DNA of 11,595 nucleotides from CAZQSS01 sp964596405 (lineage in GTDB: Bacteria; Patescibacteriota; Patescibacteriia; Magasanikbacterales; UBA10003), in NCBI GenBank assembly GCA_964596405.1, contig CAZQSS010000028.1:1-11595 (forward strand), in the 5' to 3' direction. Of this stretch, positions 10,699 through 11,595 are shown in pieces; the stretch's first letter is position 1; each line of letters opens with the position of its first letter. The position numbers and the translations under genes were made by a program. The notes beneath the pieces are model-generated. The model saw nothing but the letters and a program-made list of their open reading frames with translations, made no database searches and was not told the DNA's origin.

Positions 10699-11118
10699 AT
10701 GTCGAGAAAAACGTTCGGTAAGATGGTGGCGTTTTCACTGCTGACTTTCGTTTTTGCCATTTCCAGCTGTGGCGACATAAAAGACGCCATCAAGGATCAG
10801 CAGGACAAGAACAAAAACGACGACAAGGAAGAGCCCTGCCAGACCAATCTGGATCCCGACAAGGTTTCGGCCCAGATCGGACCGATTTCTTCCGGTGGCG
10901 ACATGGTGGTCGGGGAGCCCGGCGCCACTGATCCGGGCGCCACCGTCACCGTCACCGACGCGGACGGCAACAGCGTGGAGAGGACGGCCAACGACGATGG
11001 AAGTTTTGCCGTGCCGATTTCCGCGCTGGATTACAAGCGTGGCGAATGCGTGACGGTAACCGTCAAAAACGGCGACTGCGATCCGGCCACAATGCAGGTC
11101 TGCGTTCACCGGCCGTAA
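10699..11118 (+). CDS. Small lipoprotein with one Ig-like beta domain
   Basis: ATG 10699 is chosen because AAGGAG (10686-10691) lies 7 bases before it, rather than an upstream TTG. The 139-residue product has a basic start, a hydrophobic segment (9-20) and the lipobox ISSC ending at Cys24, so it should be lipid-anchored outside the membrane. A charged Asp/Lys linker (25-45) leads to a beta-rich domain (about 55-137) with the GATVTVTDADGNSVERTANDDGSF pattern typical of bacterial Ig-like or carboxypeptidase-regulatory-like folds (spelled here across about residues 79-103). Cys47, Cys117, Cys127 and Cys135 could form disulfides. The role is probably surface adhesion or structure, but this is inference. 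It is G+C-rich and monocistronic. Confidence 0.8.
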   Translation: MSRKTFGKMVAFSLLTFVFAISSCGDIKDAIKDQQDKNKNDDKEEPCQTNLDPDKVSAQIGPISSGGDMVVGEPGATDPGATVTVTDADGNSVERTANDDGSFAVPISALDYKRGECVTVTVKNGDCDPATMQVCVHRP

Positions 11119-11129
11119 CTGGCAAAAAC

Positions 11130-11163
11130 AACCCTCAAAGCGCAACGCTTTTGAGGGTTTTTT
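11130..11163 (+). terminator. Intrinsic terminator of the lipoprotein gene
   Basis: AACCCTCAAAGCG (11130-11142) pairs with CGCTTTTGAGGGTT (11146-11159) with one bulged base and a CAA loop, then a T-run to 11163. It starts 11 bases after the stop. Confidence 0.94.
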
Positions 11164-11205
11164 ATTTGATTTTGGCTAAATTGAGCCATTTTTGGGTAGG
11201 GGGGC

Positions 11206-11234
11206 TTGACAAAATCCTCAAAATGTGCTATACT
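11206..11234 (+). promoter_or_regulatory. Promoter of the last gene
   Basis: TTGACA (11206-11211), a 17-base spacer and TATACT (11229-11234) with an extended -10 TGC. It shares the GGGGCTTGACAAAATC context with the promoter at 10585. Predicted start near 11241. Confidence 0.87.
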
Positions 11235-11240
11235 ATATTG

Positions 11241-11317
11241 TTCTTTACAATGGCAAGCCTTAGGCCTCGGCATAGTGCTGGGGTGAGGGGTAAGCCAAAT
11301 GAGAAAAGGAGCGAGCC
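11241..11317 (+). promoter_or_regulatory. Conserved structured leader, copy 2
   Basis: A 77-base leader matching the one at 10620: TGGCAAGCC (11251-11259), GCATAG (11270-11275), GGT (11289-11291), GCC (11294-11296) and AAAAGGAG (11304-11311). Possible pairings are CTTA (11259-11262) with TAAG (11291-11294), CCTC (11265-11268) with GAGG (11285-11288), and an apical GCA/TGC around TAG. The general three-segment hairpin matches copy 1 although the base pairs differ. Confidence 0.5.
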
Positions 11318-11595
11318 ATGAGCCGCGAAAACAAGAAGGACTGGGATTTGGGAACACTGCTTTCAGTCATCGGGTTTGTGTTTGAGCTCGTGCGCGTGAC
11401 AGTCAACGCCCTGCGTCAGCGGAACGGCACGGTGGATCACCTGCGTCGGCTACTCAAAGAGCCGGAGTTGGTGAATCAGGTTTTTGACCTGATCGTGGAA
11501 AAGCCCATGGCCGTCCTCACCGCCACCTTCGCGTCCCTCTTCAAGGCCTGCCACCAGAACGGCTACTGCAACTCGGACTTCACCGAGAGCCGCTG
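11318..11595 (+). CDS. Unrecognised gene, 5' part only (runs off the window)
   Basis: ATG 11318 follows AAGGAG (11306-11311) by 6 bases. The frame stays open for 92 codons to the window edge. The product begins MSRENKKDWDLGTLL, has a mildly hydrophobic helix (about 13-31, LLSVIGFVFELVRVTVNAL), a charged helical stretch (RRLLKEPELVNQVFDLIVEK) and a segment with two Cys (CHQNGYC, about 78-84). No family was recognised. It has a consensus promoter and the shared leader motif, and is G+C-rich like the genes at 6907 and 10699. Confidence 0.75.
   Translation, partial: MSRENKKDWDLGTLLSVIGFVFELVRVTVNALRQRNGTVDHLRRLLKEPELVNQVFDLIVEKPMAVLTATFASLFKACHQNGYCNSDFTESR

Overview
The window looks like chromosome from a member of the Candidate Phyla Radiation (Patescibacteria). 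This rests on several traits: a two-module CxxC-x17-CxxC zinc protein, a YerB-like DUF3048 protein, four-helix-bundle (IVP/S23-type) genes lying among housekeeping genes, mostly Shine-Dalgarno-less starts, and many small palindromic and tandem repeats, some of them translated. Stop codons TAA, TAG and TGA all end genes, so the standard bacterial code applies and a UGA-recoding lineage is excluded. The lineage is an inference from gene content, not from a marker tree.

Layout. Positions 1-54 may be the tail of an upstream gene. Positions 191-946 hold two small zinc-ribbon genes, each with its own promoter and terminator. Positions 1090-2812 hold rplY (bL25/CTC) and a membrane-anchored DUF3048 protein. 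A 122-bp multi-hairpin repeat and a bidirectional terminator follow. The minus strand from 6765 down to 3008 carries rpmE, prfA, a sugar-phosphate nucleotidyltransferase, prmC and a secreted lipoprotein. The lipoprotein has its own promoter inside the end of prmC. A divergent promoter pair (6791-6856) separates this block from an unrecognised 292-aa gene. Next comes four-helix gene 1 - secE - nusG - four-helix gene 2 - tsf, followed by a small lipoprotein and the start of an unrecognised gene that runs off the end.

The core genes belong to translation and its quality control (bL25, bL31, RF1, the RF1 methyltransferase PrmC, EF-Ts) and to transcription elongation and secretion (NusG, SecE). 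PrmC methylates the GGQ glutamine of RF1, so prfA and prmC form a functional pair that is split here by the nucleotidyltransferase.

The most unusual feature is a set of repeat elements. Both four-helix genes sit between inverted repeats built from degenerate 7- or 9-bp units, and they bracket secE-nusG. The start codon of each lies inside its left-end repeat. A gene-less copy of the second element, with the same two ends and a relic start codon, fills the gap between prmC and the nucleotidyltransferase and supplies the last residues of the latter. Related 7- and 8-bp arrays are inserted in frame in prmC. Together these suggest a family of short mobile elements that use the four-helix protein, with non-autonomous derivatives. 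A second candidate novelty is a shared structured mRNA leader upstream of the last two genes (10620-10698 and 11241-11317).
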